A DNA stretch of 64,000 bases from Afipia massiliensis (GCF_014203115.1 NZ_JACHIJ010000002.1:496001-560000); one strand, 5' to 3'; shown: positions 39,396 through 48,669, counted from the stretch's first letter. Notes: generated by a model from the sequence alone, not told the origin. Made by a program: numbers and translations.

Positions 39396-40286
39396 TCAGT
39401 TGAGCAACCCGGCGTACACCATCGCGTCGCGAATAATCTTGCCGGTCGGCGGCGTCACCGTCATCAGCGGCAGACGCACTTCCTCTTGCACGCGACCCAG
39501 CAGCTTGAGGCCATGCTTGGCGCCTGCAAGGCCCGGCTCCTTGAAGATGGCGTCGTGCAACGGCGTCAGCCGATCCTGAATCTTGAGCGCGGCCGCATAG
39601 TCGCCCTTCATCACGGCGGACATCAATTCCGCGCAGGGCTTCGGCGCCACGTTGGCGACGACCGAAATGCAGCCGTGCCCGCCCGCCGCCATATAGGCGA
39701 GCGCGGTCATGTCCTCGCCCGAGAGCTGGATGAAGTCCGGCCCCATCGCGTGGCGCTGTTGCGAAACGCGGGCGAGATTGGCGGTGGCATCCTTCACGCC
39801 GGCGATGTTCTTCAACTCGAACAACCGCGTCATGGTCTCGACGGAGAGATCGACCACCGAGCGCGGCGGGATGTTGTAGATGATGATCGGAATACCGATC
39901 GCATCGTTCACCGCCTTGAAGTGATGATACATCCCTTCCTGCGTGGGCTTGTTGTAGTAAGGCGTCACCACAAGCACGGCATCAGCGCCTGCCTTCTCGG
40001 CATGCTTCGCCAGAGCGACAGCTTCGCGCGTGGAGTTTGAGCCCGCACCGGCGATGACCGGAACACGGCCCTTCGCCTCCTCGACGCACCACTCAGTGAC
40101 CTTGTTGTGCTCTTCATGGCTGAGTGTCGGGCTTTCGCCGGTGGTGCCGACCGGAACGAGGCCATGCGAACCCTGCTCGATCTGCCAATTCACGAGCTCA
40201 CGCAGACCGGCCTCGTCCAGCGCTCCGTTTTTGAACGGCGTCACCAAGGCGGTAAGGGACCCCCTGAAATTCGTCTTGGTTGCCAT
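39396..40286 (-). CDS. dapA: 4-hydroxy-tetrahydrodipicolinate synthase
   Basis: A 296-residue class I aldolase that condenses pyruvate with aspartate semialdehyde, the first committed step to lysine and diaminopimelate. [10 protein letters not shown] binds the carboxylate, Tyr in TPYYNKP is the catalytic proton relay and Lys in [10 protein letters not shown] forms the Schiff base. The ATG at 40284-40286 was chosen; 50 extra upstream codons are unconserved. Divergent from the lytic transglycosylase gene with 247 bases between. Confidence 0.96.
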   Translation of the reverse strand: MATKTNFRGSLTALVTPFKNGALDEAGLRELVNWQIEQGSHGLVPVGTTGESPTLSHEEHNKVTEWCVEEAKGRVPVIAGAGSNSTREAVALAKHAEKAGADAVLVVTPYYNKPTQEGMYHHFKAVNDAIGIPIIIYNIPPRSVVDLSVETMTRLFELKNIAGVKDATANLARVSQQRHAMGPDFIQLSGEDMTALAYMAAGGHGCISVVANVAPKPCAELMSAVMKGDYAAALKIQDRLTPLHDAIFKEPGLAGAKHGLKLLGRVQEEVRLPLMTVTPPTGKIIRDAMVYAGLLN

Positions 40287-40533
40287 TGTCAGTCTCCGAA
40301 CGCGTCGCATGCTGCGATTTATGATTGATTGATACCGAGTCCCGAAGCGCGATGAAAGTCCCGGGCACTCCCATACCGCGCCCCGACGCCTGGATGACCC
40401 TGCGTTAGCCGCGATTTTGCCGCGGTGTTGCGGCATTGTGCCTGTTCTAACACATTTGATGTTTTGTCCACATATTCAATGCACTACACCTTGGGTGAAG
40501 GCTCTTGATGATTCGCCGCACAGGCCGCCCGTG

Positions 40534-42735
40534 ATGCCATTTGCACCTTCATCCGCGGGGCTCCCCCGTTTGGCGCGCTGGACCGCTGTTCTCCTCGGCG
40601 CAGGCGGTTTTGCGCTGATTTCATATGCAGCGTCCGCAGTTCCTTTACCGAAGCCGCGTCCGGTGTCTCGCAATGTGACGCCGCAAACCACACCGGCGAA
40701 GCCCGCCCAACCACCAGCTCCGTCGGCCGCGAAAGCTGACCCAGCCGCGCCTGCGCCCAAAACTCTGGCCGCGCGCCCTGCACCGCCCCGAAAGCCTGCC
40801 GTGCCTCTGGCGATGTCCACGTCATCGTCCACCTCGAAGGCCGACATGGAAACGCTCGAGCAGATCATCGAGCTGGTGCGCAAGCGGAAACCGGCCGATG
40901 CCACGCAGCTTCAGGCCTCGATCTCGGATCCCGTCGCGCGCAAGCTCTCCGAGTGGATGATCCTGCGCAGCGACGACAACAACGCGTCGTCCGACCGCTA
41001 CAAGGCCTTCATCACCGAGAACCCGACCTGGCCAAGCGTGACATTCCTGCGGCGGCGCGGCGAAGCGGCTTTGTGGGACGACAAGCGCGACGATGCCGCT
41101 GTCCTGGCGTTTCTCGGCGGCGAACAGCCGATCTCCGGCAAAGGACGATTTATGCTGGCGCGCGCCCTGTTGGCGCGCGGCGACCGGCCCGGCGCGGAAC
41201 GGCTCGTACGCGCTGCGTGGCGCGGCGATTCCTTCTCGTCCGACACTGAGGAAACAGCGTTCGACAGGTTCGGCACGCTGCTGACATCCGGCGACATCAA
41301 GGTCCGGATGGATATGCTGCTGTACAGCGGCGACAACGCCGAGTCCGCATTACGCTCCGCCAAGCGACTCGGAAGCGGTCATGTCGCGCTCGCAAAGGCC
41401 CGCTCCGCGCTTAACAAGAAGGCCTCGAACGCGAAGGCCCTGCTGGATGCCGTCCCGAACGATCTGCACAACGATCCGTTGTATCTTTTCAGCAAGGCAC
41501 AATGGCTGCGGCGCGAGGACAAATTCCTGGAAGCCGCGCGTGCCATGCAGGCCGCGCCGCGCGATCCGGCCCGGCTGGTCAATGCTGACGAATGGTGGAT
41601 CGAACGGCGGCTGCTGGCGCGCAAACTGCTCGACACCAACGAGCCGCGCATCGCCTATGCTGTCGCGCGCGATGCGTCGCTGCCGGCACGCGACATCTAC
41701 AAGACCGAACAGGAATTCACCGCCGGCTGGATCGCACTGCGATTCCTCAACGATCCAAACCTCGCGGCCCAGCATTTCGCGCGGATCGGCGTCGGCAGCG
41801 TCAATCCGACCGCCCTCGCCCGCGCCGGTTACTGGCAGGGCCGTGCCGCGGAAGCCGCGGGGCGGTCGCAAGAGGCGCGCGCCGCGTATGAATCAGCTGC
41901 GGCGCAGTCGACCAGCTATTATGGCCAGCTCGCGCGCGCAAAGCTGGGACTGCCGCAAATCGCGCTGAACGGCGTGCCCGGCCGCTCGCGCGGCGGCGAG
42001 CGGCTGGAGGTCGTCCGCGCCGTCGAGCTTCTCTACGCGCTGGATGAGCGCGAGATCGCGATCCCGATTCTCGCTGACATGGGCGAACGCGCCGACATGG
42101 ACGGCCTGCTTGCGCTTTGCGAACTGACTCAGCGTCACGACGATGCGCGGGGCATGCTGATGGTCGGCAAAGCCGCGCTGAATCGCGGCATGCCGTTCGA
42201 TCACTACGCTTATCCAGTGAGCGGCATTCCGCCCTACAAGGACTTTGGCCCCGCGGTCGAGAAGGCAATCGTCTTCGCCATTGCCCGGCAGGAAAGCGCG
42301 TTCCATCCGACAATCGTGTCCCCTGCCAATGCCTACGGCCTCATGCAGGTGACGGCAGGCGCCGGCAAATACGTCGCCAAGAAATACGGCACGACGTTCG
42401 ATCTCAACAAGCTGAAAACCGACCCGTCCTACAACGCCGCATTCGGCGCCGCTGAACTCGGCGGGTTGATCGACGATTATCGCGGCTCCTACATCATGAC
42501 CTTCGCAGGCTACAATGCCGGGCGCGGCAGCGTACGCAAATGGATCGAGCGCTACGGCGACCCGCGCGATCCCAAGGTCGACGCGGTCGATTGGGTCGAG
42601 AAAATCCCGTTCTCCGAAACCCGCAACTACGTCCAGCGCATCATGGAAAACGTGCAGGTGTACCGCTCGCGGTTCGGCGGCGGCAGCAAGCTGCTGATCG
42701 AGGCCGATTTGCGCCGCGGCGCGGGTGTGGAATAG
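40534..42735 (+). CDS. slt: Soluble lytic murein transglycosylase (Slt70 type)
   Basis: A 733-residue periplasmic enzyme that cuts peptidoglycan to 1,6-anhydromuropeptides. One N-terminal signal/anchor (WTAVLLGAGGFALISYAASA) is followed by a Pro/Ala-rich linker, a long helical superhelix (about 120-560) and the C-terminal SLT domain: catalytic Glu in ARQESAFHP, then NAYGLMQVTAGAGKYVAKKYG and AGYNAGRGSVRKW. The ATG at 40534 was chosen, with GTG 40531 next to it; upstream codons do not look like a signal peptide. Divergent from dapA. Confidence 0.92.
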   Translation: MPFAPSSAGLPRLARWTAVLLGAGGFALISYAASAVPLPKPRPVSRNVTPQTTPAKPAQPPAPSAAKADPAAPAPKTLAARPAPPRKPAVPLAMSTSSSTSKADMETLEQIIELVRKRKPADATQLQASISDPVARKLSEWMILRSDDNNASSDRYKAFITENPTWPSVTFLRRRGEAALWDDKRDDAAVLAFLGGEQPISGKGRFMLARALLARGDRPGAERLVRAAWRGDSFSSDTEETAFDRFGTLLTSGDIKVRMDMLLYSGDNAESALRSAKRLGSGHVALAKARSALNKKASNAKALLDAVPNDLHNDPLYLFSKAQWLRREDKFLEAARAMQAAPRDPARLVNADEWWIERRLLARKLLDTNEPRIAYAVARDASLPARDIYKTEQEFTAGWIALRFLNDPNLAAQHFARIGVGSVNPTALARAGYWQGRAAEAAGRSQEARAAYESAAAQSTSYYGQLARAKLGLPQIALNGVPGRSRGGERLEVVRAVELLYALDEREIAIPILADMGERADMDGLLALCELTQRHDDARGMLMVGKAALNRGMPFDHYAYPVSGIPPYKDFGPAVEKAIVFAIARQESAFHPTIVSPANAYGLMQVTAGAGKYVAKKYGTTFDLNKLKTDPSYNAAFGAAELGGLIDDYRGSYIMTFAGYNAGRGSVRKWIERYGDPRDPKVDAVDWVEKIPFSETRNYVQRIMENVQVYRSRFGGGSKLLIEADLRRGAGVE

Positions 42736-42757
42736 ATTTGGGCCGTTAGTTTCCACT

Positions 42758-42881
42758 CCGTCATCCTGAGGTGCGAGCCGCATATGCGGCGAGCCTGGAA
42801 GGATGAACGGCCCATCCATCTCTCAGCATGGCGCGTCGCCCTTCGAGGCCTTCGCTGCGCTACGGCTCCTCAGGGTGACGG
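42758..42881. repeat. Large intergenic palindrome, GTCATCC family, copy 3
   Basis: Outer arms CCGTCATCCTGAGGtGCGAGCCG / CGGCTCCTCAGGGTGACGG, with a less conserved centre. It abuts the start codon of the following hydrolase gene (ATG at 42885), so the repeat's right arm supplies the leader, including a possible GGGTGAC ribosome site. Confidence 0.8.
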
Positions 42882-42884
42882 CAA

Positions 42885-43778
42885 ATGCCCCAATCATTCC
42901 GCGACGTGTACTGCCAGTCGGCCGACGGGCTGAAGCTCCATGCCAAGGTCATCGGTCCGGACAACGGCACGGCATTGCCGGTGCTTTGCCTGCCCGGCCT
43001 GACGCGAACCACTGACGATTTCGACGACATCGCGCGCGCCATTGCCACCAATCCGGCTGCGCCCCGCAAGGTGGTGGCGGTCGATTATCGCGGCCGTGGC
43101 CTGTCGGATTACGACCCGGACCCCGCCAAATACACGGTCCCGGTTGAGCTTGGCGACGTCCTGACGATCGCGGCTTCGCTCGGAATTTCCCGCGCCATTC
43201 TGCTCGGTACCTCGCGCGGCGGCCTGATCTCGATGGCGCTGGCGGCGGCGCAGCCGCAACTGCTGGCCGGCGTTATCCTGAACGACATCGGCCCGGCGCT
43301 GGAGATCGACGGCCTGATGAAGATCAAGGGCTACATCGCCAATCCGCCCCCGAGGCAAACCTGGGATGAGGCGGCGGGCGGCCTGAAGGAGTTGTTCGGC
43401 AGCGTGTTTCCGTCGCTGAGCGATGCCGAGTGGATGGCATGGGCGCGGCGCGCGTTCCGGGAAAAGGCCGGCGGCGGCTTGGAGCGGACCTACGACCTGA
43501 AACTCGCGCATACGCTTGACGGACTCGACCCGGCTAATCCGCTGCCGCAGGTCTGGGAATTGTTCGACAAGCTCGCGGGCGTTCCAGTGATGCTGATCCA
43601 TGGCGGCCTGTCCGACCTGCTCTCGCTTCAGGGCGTTCAGGACATGATCGCGCGGCGACCGGACATCGAGCTCGTGACAGTCGCAGATCAGGGTCACGCG
43701 CCGTTGCTGGCCGACAACCCCACGATGGACCGCATCGTCGCGTTCTGCGCGCGGTGTGATGGGGCGACGGCGTCTTAA
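42885..43778 (+). CDS. Alpha/beta hydrolase
   Basis: A 297-residue alpha/beta-hydrolase. Seen: LCLPGLTRTTDDFDDIA (oxyanion region), VDYRGRGLSDYDPDP, the nucleophile elbow LLGTSRGGLIS, an Asp in HGGLSDLLS and the His in ADQGHAPLL. The cap segment is long (about 140-220). The substrate is unknown. The ATG at 42885 stands right after palindrome copy 3, which probably acts as its untranslated leader. It is followed by another palindrome. Confidence 0.88.
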   Translation: MPQSFRDVYCQSADGLKLHAKVIGPDNGTALPVLCLPGLTRTTDDFDDIARAIATNPAAPRKVVAVDYRGRGLSDYDPDPAKYTVPVELGDVLTIAASLGISRAILLGTSRGGLISMALAAAQPQLLAGVILNDIGPALEIDGLMKIKGYIANPPPRQTWDEAAGGLKELFGSVFPSLSDAEWMAWARRAFREKAGGGLERTYDLKLAHTLDGLDPANPLPQVWELFDKLAGVPVMLIHGGLSDLLSLQGVQDMIARRPDIELVTVADQGHAPLLADNPTMDRIVAFCARCDGATAS

Positions 43779-43804
43779 AACCTGCCATCGGCCCAGATCC
43801 TTTT

Positions 43805-43902
43805 GTCGTCCCCGCGAAAGCGGGGACCCCATACTCCCTGAGTAAGCGATCTCAGCCCAATAACCTTCGGTGGTTATGGATCCCCGCTTTCGCGGGGACG
43901 AC
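43805..43902. repeat. Long perfect inverted repeat
   Basis: A 22-bp perfect inverted repeat: GTCGTCCCCGCGAAAGCGGGGA (43805-43826) and its complement at 43881-43902, with self-complementary arms and a 54-base centre that also folds (AATAACCTTCGGTGGTTAT). Between two genes on opposite strands. This is another dispersed Bradyrhizobiaceae-type element. Confidence 0.85.
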
Positions 43903-43947
43903 GCGGTATGCGTGGCGGGCGCCCGGAATGACGCAAGACAAAGAAAA

Positions 43948-43971
43948 CCCCCGGCAGTTTCCTGCCGGGGG
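43948..43971 (-). terminator. Terminator of porin gene 1
   Basis: Stem CCCCCGGCAG / CTGCCGGGGG with a TTTC loop; on the minus strand it is followed by TTTTCTTTG. Identical to the terminator of the second porin. Confidence 0.85.
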
Positions 43972-44011
43972 TCTTTTAGTTCAGGTCGTAATCGCCACTA
44001 GGCGGTTACTA

Positions 44012-45514
44012 TTACCAGGTGCGGCGAACGCGGAGGTTGCCGGACCAGATGCCCTGATCTTCGTAGTTGTAGTTGCCAGCCGGCTTGAAGGCACCCATGG
44101 TGTTGGCAGCAGCAACAACCGTGCCGCTCATCGACTGATCGAGGTTGGTGTACATCACTTCGCCCGAGAACGTCAGGTTACGAACCGGAGTCCATGCGGT
44201 ACGCGTACCGATCTGCCAGATGGCAAAGTCAGGGTTGCAGTTCGCACGCGGCGTTCCGACGACAACCTGAGCAGCATAACGTGCACAGTAGAGGTCAGAC
44301 GCATTGTTGTTGTAATCGATGCGCGTGTAGCTGCCGAACAAGCTGGATTCCCAGTTCGGGGTCCAGTTGTGAACGTAAGCGCCACGGAAGCCCCAACCAG
44401 TGGTCTTCTCGATCTTCGTGCCTGCGCCGTAGATGCCATCGAACAGCGACATAACGGCGAAGCTGTTGTAGTTGGCACCCGAACCACCGCTGAAGTGGTC
44501 GAAGTTGTTGCCGGTCACGCCGCTGATGAGGTACTTCATCGCGCCGTCAGCATAGGTCGCGTCCAACGACAGCTTGTCGCCAGGGCCGGTCGGCAGGTTC
44601 TTCAGCTGAATGCCGCCAGAGATCGCGAAGCCCCACGTATCTTCGGGATGACCGTTGGTTTCAACAGTGGCAGCCGACGCGCCGTTCGCATAGTAGTTGG
44701 CGTGAAGGTTATGCACAGCACCCGACAACTGAGCGGTGAACGCAGCCTGGTCGACACGGATGTTGCCGACGAAGTCAGGCGAAACGTTTCCGCCGTAGGA
44801 GTTCGGATAAGCGCCCTGACCCAAGGCCAAAGCTGCCTGAGCAGCGGTCAGAGTGATCGAGGTATCGAGCATCTGAGCGCGGTTGATGACGCGGTTGTCT
44901 TCGATGCCGACCTGAGCCGACACGCCGTTGCCGAACTGCCACGTGTAGGCGATCTGGTTGATACCAGTCGCGTTGTCGTAGCCGCCGAGCAGGAACGAGG
45001 TGTTGTTGTTGGCGCCGTAAGCACCCCATGGGGTCTGGAAGCCAGAGACCGCCTTACCGAGGGTGAAGCCGGCGAACTGGATGAAGCCGTAGTCCATCGT
45101 CAGGTTGCCCGACGACGGGCCGAAGCCGGTCGAATGTTCGAAGTTGCTCGACCAGTAGGTACGAACAACGCCGTATTCGGTGGCGGTACGGGTGTCGATG
45201 TTCAGCTGAACGCGAGCGCGGGTGGTGAAGTAGTCGCTGTCGCGGCTGCCGGTACCGTTAGCGCGGAACCCGCCTTCATCCCATGCTGGCTTGCCGTAGT
45301 TGCCGGCGTTGATGTTCCAGTCAGCCTGGACGTAGCCGCCCAGCTTGATGCAGGTGTCGGTGCCGGGGATGTAGTAGAAACCGGCTCCGTAAAGGGAGCA
45401 GATCTTCACGTACTGAACGGCTTTCGCCTTGACGGGAAGATCGGCTGCCTGTGCTCCAGCGGACGCTGCGATAACCGCAGCCGATCCGAGGATAAGGCTC
45501 TTAATGGTGCTCAT
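44012..45514 (-). CDS. Outer-membrane porin (Porin_2 family), copy 1
   Basis: A 500-residue trimeric-porin-type beta-barrel for diffusion of small solutes. The signal peptide MSTIKSLILGSAAVIAASAGAQA is cut before ADLP, and the mature part begins with AVQYVKICSLYGAGFYYIPG, a two-Cys N-terminus typical of alphaproteobacterial Porin_2 proteins; the C-terminus ends LRVRRTW with the terminal aromatic residue. AGGTTTT/TTGGAGG precedes the start. A nearly identical second gene lies 3 kb away (first about 210 residues differ at only a few positions, later loops differ more). Transcribed towards its own terminator. Confidence 0.94.
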   Translation of the reverse strand: MSTIKSLILGSAAVIAASAGAQAADLPVKAKAVQYVKICSLYGAGFYYIPGTDTCIKLGGYVQADWNINAGNYGKPAWDEGGFRANGTGSRDSDYFTTRARVQLNIDTRTATEYGVVRTYWSSNFEHSTGFGPSSGNLTMDYGFIQFAGFTLGKAVSGFQTPWGAYGANNNTSFLLGGYDNATGINQIAYTWQFGNGVSAQVGIEDNRVINRAQMLDTSITLTAAQAALALGQGAYPNSYGGNVSPDFVGNIRVDQAAFTAQLSGAVHNLHANYYANGASAATVETNGHPEDTWGFAISGGIQLKNLPTGPGDKLSLDATYADGAMKYLISGVTGNNFDHFSGGSGANYNSFAVMSLFDGIYGAGTKIEKTTGWGFRGAYVHNWTPNWESSLFGSYTRIDYNNNASDLYCARYAAQVVVGTPRANCNPDFAIWQIGTRTAWTPVRNLTFSGEVMYTNLDQSMSGTVVAAANTMGAFKPAGNYNYEDQGIWSGNLRVRRTW

Positions 45515-45555
45515 AAAACCTCCAAGTTTTGCTCTCTAGGGAAGGTTCCGGGCCG

Positions 45556-45574
45556 GTGGTGTAAGTCACACCAC
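45556..45574 (-). promoter_or_regulatory. Conserved leader hairpin of porin 1
   Basis: GTGGTGT-AAGTC-ACACCAC, 42 bases before the start codon, unchanged in the leader of porin 2 and next to a conserved AACCAACC stretch. A candidate for control by antisense RNA or RNase. Confidence 0.5.
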
Positions 45575-45703
45575 GTGGTTGGTTCCCTTAATCCCCGCTA
45601 ACCGCCCGGTCGCCTCGCGCTTTCGGACACTCCCGCTGAACGCGAGCGACTTAAGCGAAACTCCCAAACGGGACGACCTCGGGATGCCCCCCTCCGTCGC
45701 TTC

Positions 45704-46214
45704 GATGACCATTGCCCAACAGTCGTGAACACACAACAAAAGACCGCCTTGAAACGGTGCGGTTCCGGCCGTTTTTAAGGAGATGTTGCACAAATGGCAC
45801 GCAACCTGTTGCTGGCATCCCACACAAGCTGTTGATACTATTTAGCTTTTGCAACCACCCCAGAATGTTCCATGAAATGGTCATTATGGCAGCGCACACG
45901 GCATCAGGTGCGTTGCGGCTGTGAATTGCGCGAATCGAAGCACCTGAAAAACGGCCTTCGATGCCCTGTGTCTCGGCGCTCAATCCTGGTGAAACCGTCG
46001 CCCGAACAAGCTTTGTTCCCGCTTTTGGAACGTCACAGTGGCCGCTCTTCTCACCAATTACGGCGCAACCGCGACGGGACACGCCTACCGAGTGCGATGG
46101 TCGCGACATTATAAAGGCAGGAGAACGATTTGAAGGAGCCTGAGGCAAACACAGGCTTTATAAAAGTCATCCGCGACTTGCGGCGCGTCATCGTGTGAGG
46201 CATATCGAGCCTGT
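45704..46214. other. Upstream region of porin 1 up to tRNA-Ser
   Basis: 511 bases of AT-richer DNA with no supported gene. It should hold the porin promoter on the minus strand and, at its right end, the tRNA-Ser promoter. Short open frames here lack ribosome sites and family features. Confidence 0.45.
46178..46206 (+). promoter_or_regulatory. Candidate promoter of tRNA-Ser
   Basis: TTGCGG (46178-46183), a 17-base spacer and CATATC (46201-46206), ending 8 bases before the first base of the tRNA. A good sigma-70-type match. Confidence 0.55.
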
Positions 46215-46306
46215 GGAGACGTGGCCGAGCGGCTGAAGGCACTCGTTTGCTAAATGAGCATACCTTGAAAAGGGTATCGAGGGTTCGAATCCCTCCGTCT
46301 CCGCCA
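46215..46306 (+). tRNA. tRNA-Ser, anticodon GCU
   Basis: Acceptor stem GGAGACG (46215-46221) pairs with CGTCTCC (46296-46302); discriminator G and encoded CCA follow. The anticodon stem CTCGT/ATGAG holds the loop TTGCTAA, giving GCU. A long variable arm (CATACCTTGAAAAGGGTATC) is the serine type, and the T loop GGTTCGAATCC is intact. Its 3' end is repeated beside the integrase, so it is the likely insertion site of the neighbouring element. Confidence 0.97.
46293..46306. repeat. Left attachment site (attL) in the tRNA-Ser 3' end
   Basis: CTCCGTCTCCGCCA, the last 14 bases of the tRNA gene, found again in the same orientation at 53113-53126 next to the integrase. Confidence 0.6.
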
Positions 46307-46525
46307 ACACCTATAAAACTATAGCTATATCAAGAAGTTAGCACGAGGCGCTGCACTACCAATGTTTCTACCCATGCGCGGCGACGTATAGGGTGACTAA
46401 CCGCGCCGGATCTCTTCCTCCCCAAGCGACTCAGGCTACTTTCAGGCTAGTTTAGCCGGCTTCCCACATTTTCAGATGCACGCCCGCGTCGATTTCCAGC
46501 CCTACTGCCACAGCGAAGGACCTGC

Positions 46526-47005
46526 ATGAGCAATCAGGAGTTCGAATTAAGGGCGAGCGCTTCCGAGCTGTCAGAGTTAGTGGGCGCTAGGTCCAAGGAC
46601 ATCGATAATTGGCTGCAGCGCCCAGAACTCCTTACTCGCTTCAAATCGACACGCACGGGCGCGCGGCGCTCTGTAAGTCGCCTGAACGTAATCGAGTTGG
46701 CATTCTTGGCTGCCTTTGTACGAACCGGGATTAAGGCTTCTACCGCAGTAAAACTAGCGTCCGATTTCGCTGTTCGAGCCAACCGCAAAGAGCTATCTGA
46801 TTGGCTTGTATTCGAACCAGGCGAAGATCCTAGCGGAGCTGGGACGCTGGATCACCTGCCCTCAACCGAAACGCTAACCTTACGGACGGCCACTGCAAGG
46901 CCGCCGATCGTCGTTCTAATCAACGTCGGCGAAATGGTTCGACGCATCGATGAGGTGTTCAGCACACGGCTAATTCGACGTGAGCTGAAGCTGACTCGCG
47001 ACTAG
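46526..47005 (+). CDS. MerR-like helix-turn-helix protein of unknown role
   Basis: A 159-residue protein. The N-terminal half looks like a MerR-type DNA-binding unit (SASELSELVGARSKDIDNWLQR, residues about 12-33, then RRSVSRLNVIELAFLAAFVRTG with the wing-like helix). The rest has no recognised domain and contains PPIVVLINVGEMVRRIDEVF. GAAGGA stands 6 bases before the ATG. Base composition is lower in GC than the flanking housekeeping genes, fitting acquired DNA. It lies 220 bases downstream of tRNA-Ser, inside the proposed element. Confidence 0.65.
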   Translation: MSNQEFELRASASELSELVGARSKDIDNWLQRPELLTRFKSTRTGARRSVSRLNVIELAFLAAFVRTGIKASTAVKLASDFAVRANRKELSDWLVFEPGEDPSGAGTLDHLPSTETLTLRTATARPPIVVLINVGEMVRRIDEVFSTRLIRRELKLTRD

Positions 47006-47037
47006 TTCAGTCTGTATCTCCCTAATGAAATAAAGAA

Positions 47038-47061
47038 CCCCCGGCAGTTTCCTGCCGGGGG
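47038..47061 (-). terminator. Terminator of porin gene 2
   Basis: Same CCCCCGGCAG-TTTC-CTGCCGGGGG hairpin as behind porin 1, followed on the minus strand by TTCTTTATTTC. Confidence 0.85.
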
Positions 47062-47101
47062 TCTTTTAGTTCAGGTCGTAATCGCCGTTAGGCGATTGCG
47101 A

Positions 47102-48628
47102 TTACCAGGTGCGGCGAACGCGGAGGTTGCCAACCCAGATGCCCTGATCCTTGTAGTCGTAGGTGGCGCCTGGCTTGAAGGCAGCGTTGCCGCCACCCTG
47201 GCCTGCAGCAAGAACCTGCGAACCAGTGTTCGACTGGTCGAGCTCGGTGTAGAGCACTTCGCCCGAGAACGTCAGGTTCTTGACCGGAGTCCAGGCGGTA
47301 CGGGTACCAACCTGCCAGATCTTGAAGTCAGGGTTACAGGTGTAACCGTTGACCTTCACAGACTGTCCCAGCTGCGCAGCGCAGATGCCAGCTGAAGCGT
47401 TGCTGTTGTAGTCGATGTTCGTGTAGCTGCCGAACACGCTGGTTTCCCAATTCGGGGTCCAGTTGTGGACGTAAGCGCCGCGGAAGCCCCAGCCCGAGGT
47501 CTTCTCGATGCTGCCGCCGGTGGTGTACACACCGTCGGCGAGCGACAGAACAGCGAGGCTCTGGTAGCTGCCAGCGAAGTTCGTATCACCACTGAACTTG
47601 TCGAAGTTGTTGCCGGTCACGCCGCCGATGAGGTATTTCATCGCGCCGTTAGCATAGGTAGCATCCAACGACAGCTTGTCGCCAGGGCCGGTCGGCAGGT
47701 TCTTCAACTGGATGCCAACCGACACCGCTCCACCCCATTCATCCGACGGATGACCGTTCGGCTCAACCGGAGCTGCGCCCGCTGGGCCAGCATAGTAGTT
47801 GGCGTGAAGGTTGTGCAGAGCACCCGACACCTGAGCGGTGAAGGCAGCCTGATCGATCCGGAGGTTACCGGTGATGTCAGGCGACACGTTGCCGCCGTAC
47901 GAGTTGGTGTAGGCACCGGTCACAGCAATCGCGCTGCCAGCACCAGTATTGGCCGCCAGCGAAGCGTTGATCAGCTGAGCGCGGTTGATGACGCGGTTGT
48001 CTTCAATGCCGATTTGACCCGACACGCCGTTGCCGAACTGCCACGTGTAGGCGATCTGGTTGATGCCAGTCGCGTTGTCGTAGCCGCCGAGCACGAACGA
48101 GGTGTTGTTGTTGGCGCCGTAAGCACCCCATGGGGTCTGGAAGCCAGAGACTGCCTTACCGAGGGTGAAACCGGCGAACTGGATGAAGCCGTAGTCCATC
48201 GTCAGGTTGCCCGACGTCGGGCCGAAGCCGCTCGAATGTTCGAAGTTGCTCGACCAGTAGGTGCGAACAACGCCGTATTCGGTGGCGGTGCGGGTGTCGA
48301 TGTTCAGCTGAACGCGAGCGCGGGTGGTGAAGTAGTCGCTGTTGCGGCTTCCGCTGCCGTAAGTGCCAGCAATAGCGTTGGTCGAGGCTTCGTCCCAAGC
48401 TGGCTTGCCGTAGTTATTGCCGTTGATGTTCCAGTCAGCCTGGACGTAGCCGCCCAGCTTGATGCAGGTGTCAGTGCCGGGGATGTAGTAGAAACCGGCG
48501 CCGTAAAGGGAGCAGATCTTCACGTACTGAACGGCTTTCGCCTTGACGGGAAGATCGGCTGCCTGTGCTCCAGCGGACGCTGCGATAACCGCAGCCGATC
48601 CGAGGATAAGGCTCTTAATGTTGCTCAT
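47102..48628 (-). CDS. Outer-membrane porin (Porin_2 family), copy 2
   Basis: A 508-residue paralogue of porin 1. The signal peptide differs by one residue (MSNIKSL against MSTIKSL), and the first 70 mature residues are almost the same. Differences cluster in what should be surface loops: an insertion after PAWDEA, a different region around residues 230-260, and changes near FSGDTNFAGSYQS and AAQLGQSVKVNGY. The C-terminus LRVRRTW is kept. It lies inside the segment bracketed by the tRNA-Ser repeat. The two copies could provide pore variants with different selectivity or phage sensitivity. Confidence 0.93.
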   Translation of the reverse strand: MSNIKSLILGSAAVIAASAGAQAADLPVKAKAVQYVKICSLYGAGFYYIPGTDTCIKLGGYVQADWNINGNNYGKPAWDEASTNAIAGTYGSGSRNSDYFTTRARVQLNIDTRTATEYGVVRTYWSSNFEHSSGFGPTSGNLTMDYGFIQFAGFTLGKAVSGFQTPWGAYGANNNTSFVLGGYDNATGINQIAYTWQFGNGVSGQIGIEDNRVINRAQLINASLAANTGAGSAIAVTGAYTNSYGGNVSPDITGNLRIDQAAFTAQVSGALHNLHANYYAGPAGAAPVEPNGHPSDEWGGAVSVGIQLKNLPTGPGDKLSLDATYANGAMKYLIGGVTGNNFDKFSGDTNFAGSYQSLAVLSLADGVYTTGGSIEKTSGWGFRGAYVHNWTPNWETSVFGSYTNIDYNSNASAGICAAQLGQSVKVNGYTCNPDFKIWQVGTRTAWTPVKNLTFSGEVLYTELDQSNTGSQVLAAGQGGGNAAFKPGATYDYKDQGIWVGNLRVRRTW

Positions 48629-48669
48629 AAAACCTCCAAGTTTTGCTCTCTAGGGAAGGTCCCGGGCCG

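Larger units (their letters stand above)
43943..45703. repeat. Porin duplication unit 1
   Basis: Segment matching 47032-48817: terminator, porin coding region and about 190 bases of leader upstream. The match ends abruptly after GTCGCTTC at 45703. Confidence 0.85.

Noticed and set aside
43928-45601. Long open frames opposite both porin genes (also 47465-48715)
   Set aside because: They exist because of the porin codon pattern; both copies show the same shadow, without a start signal.
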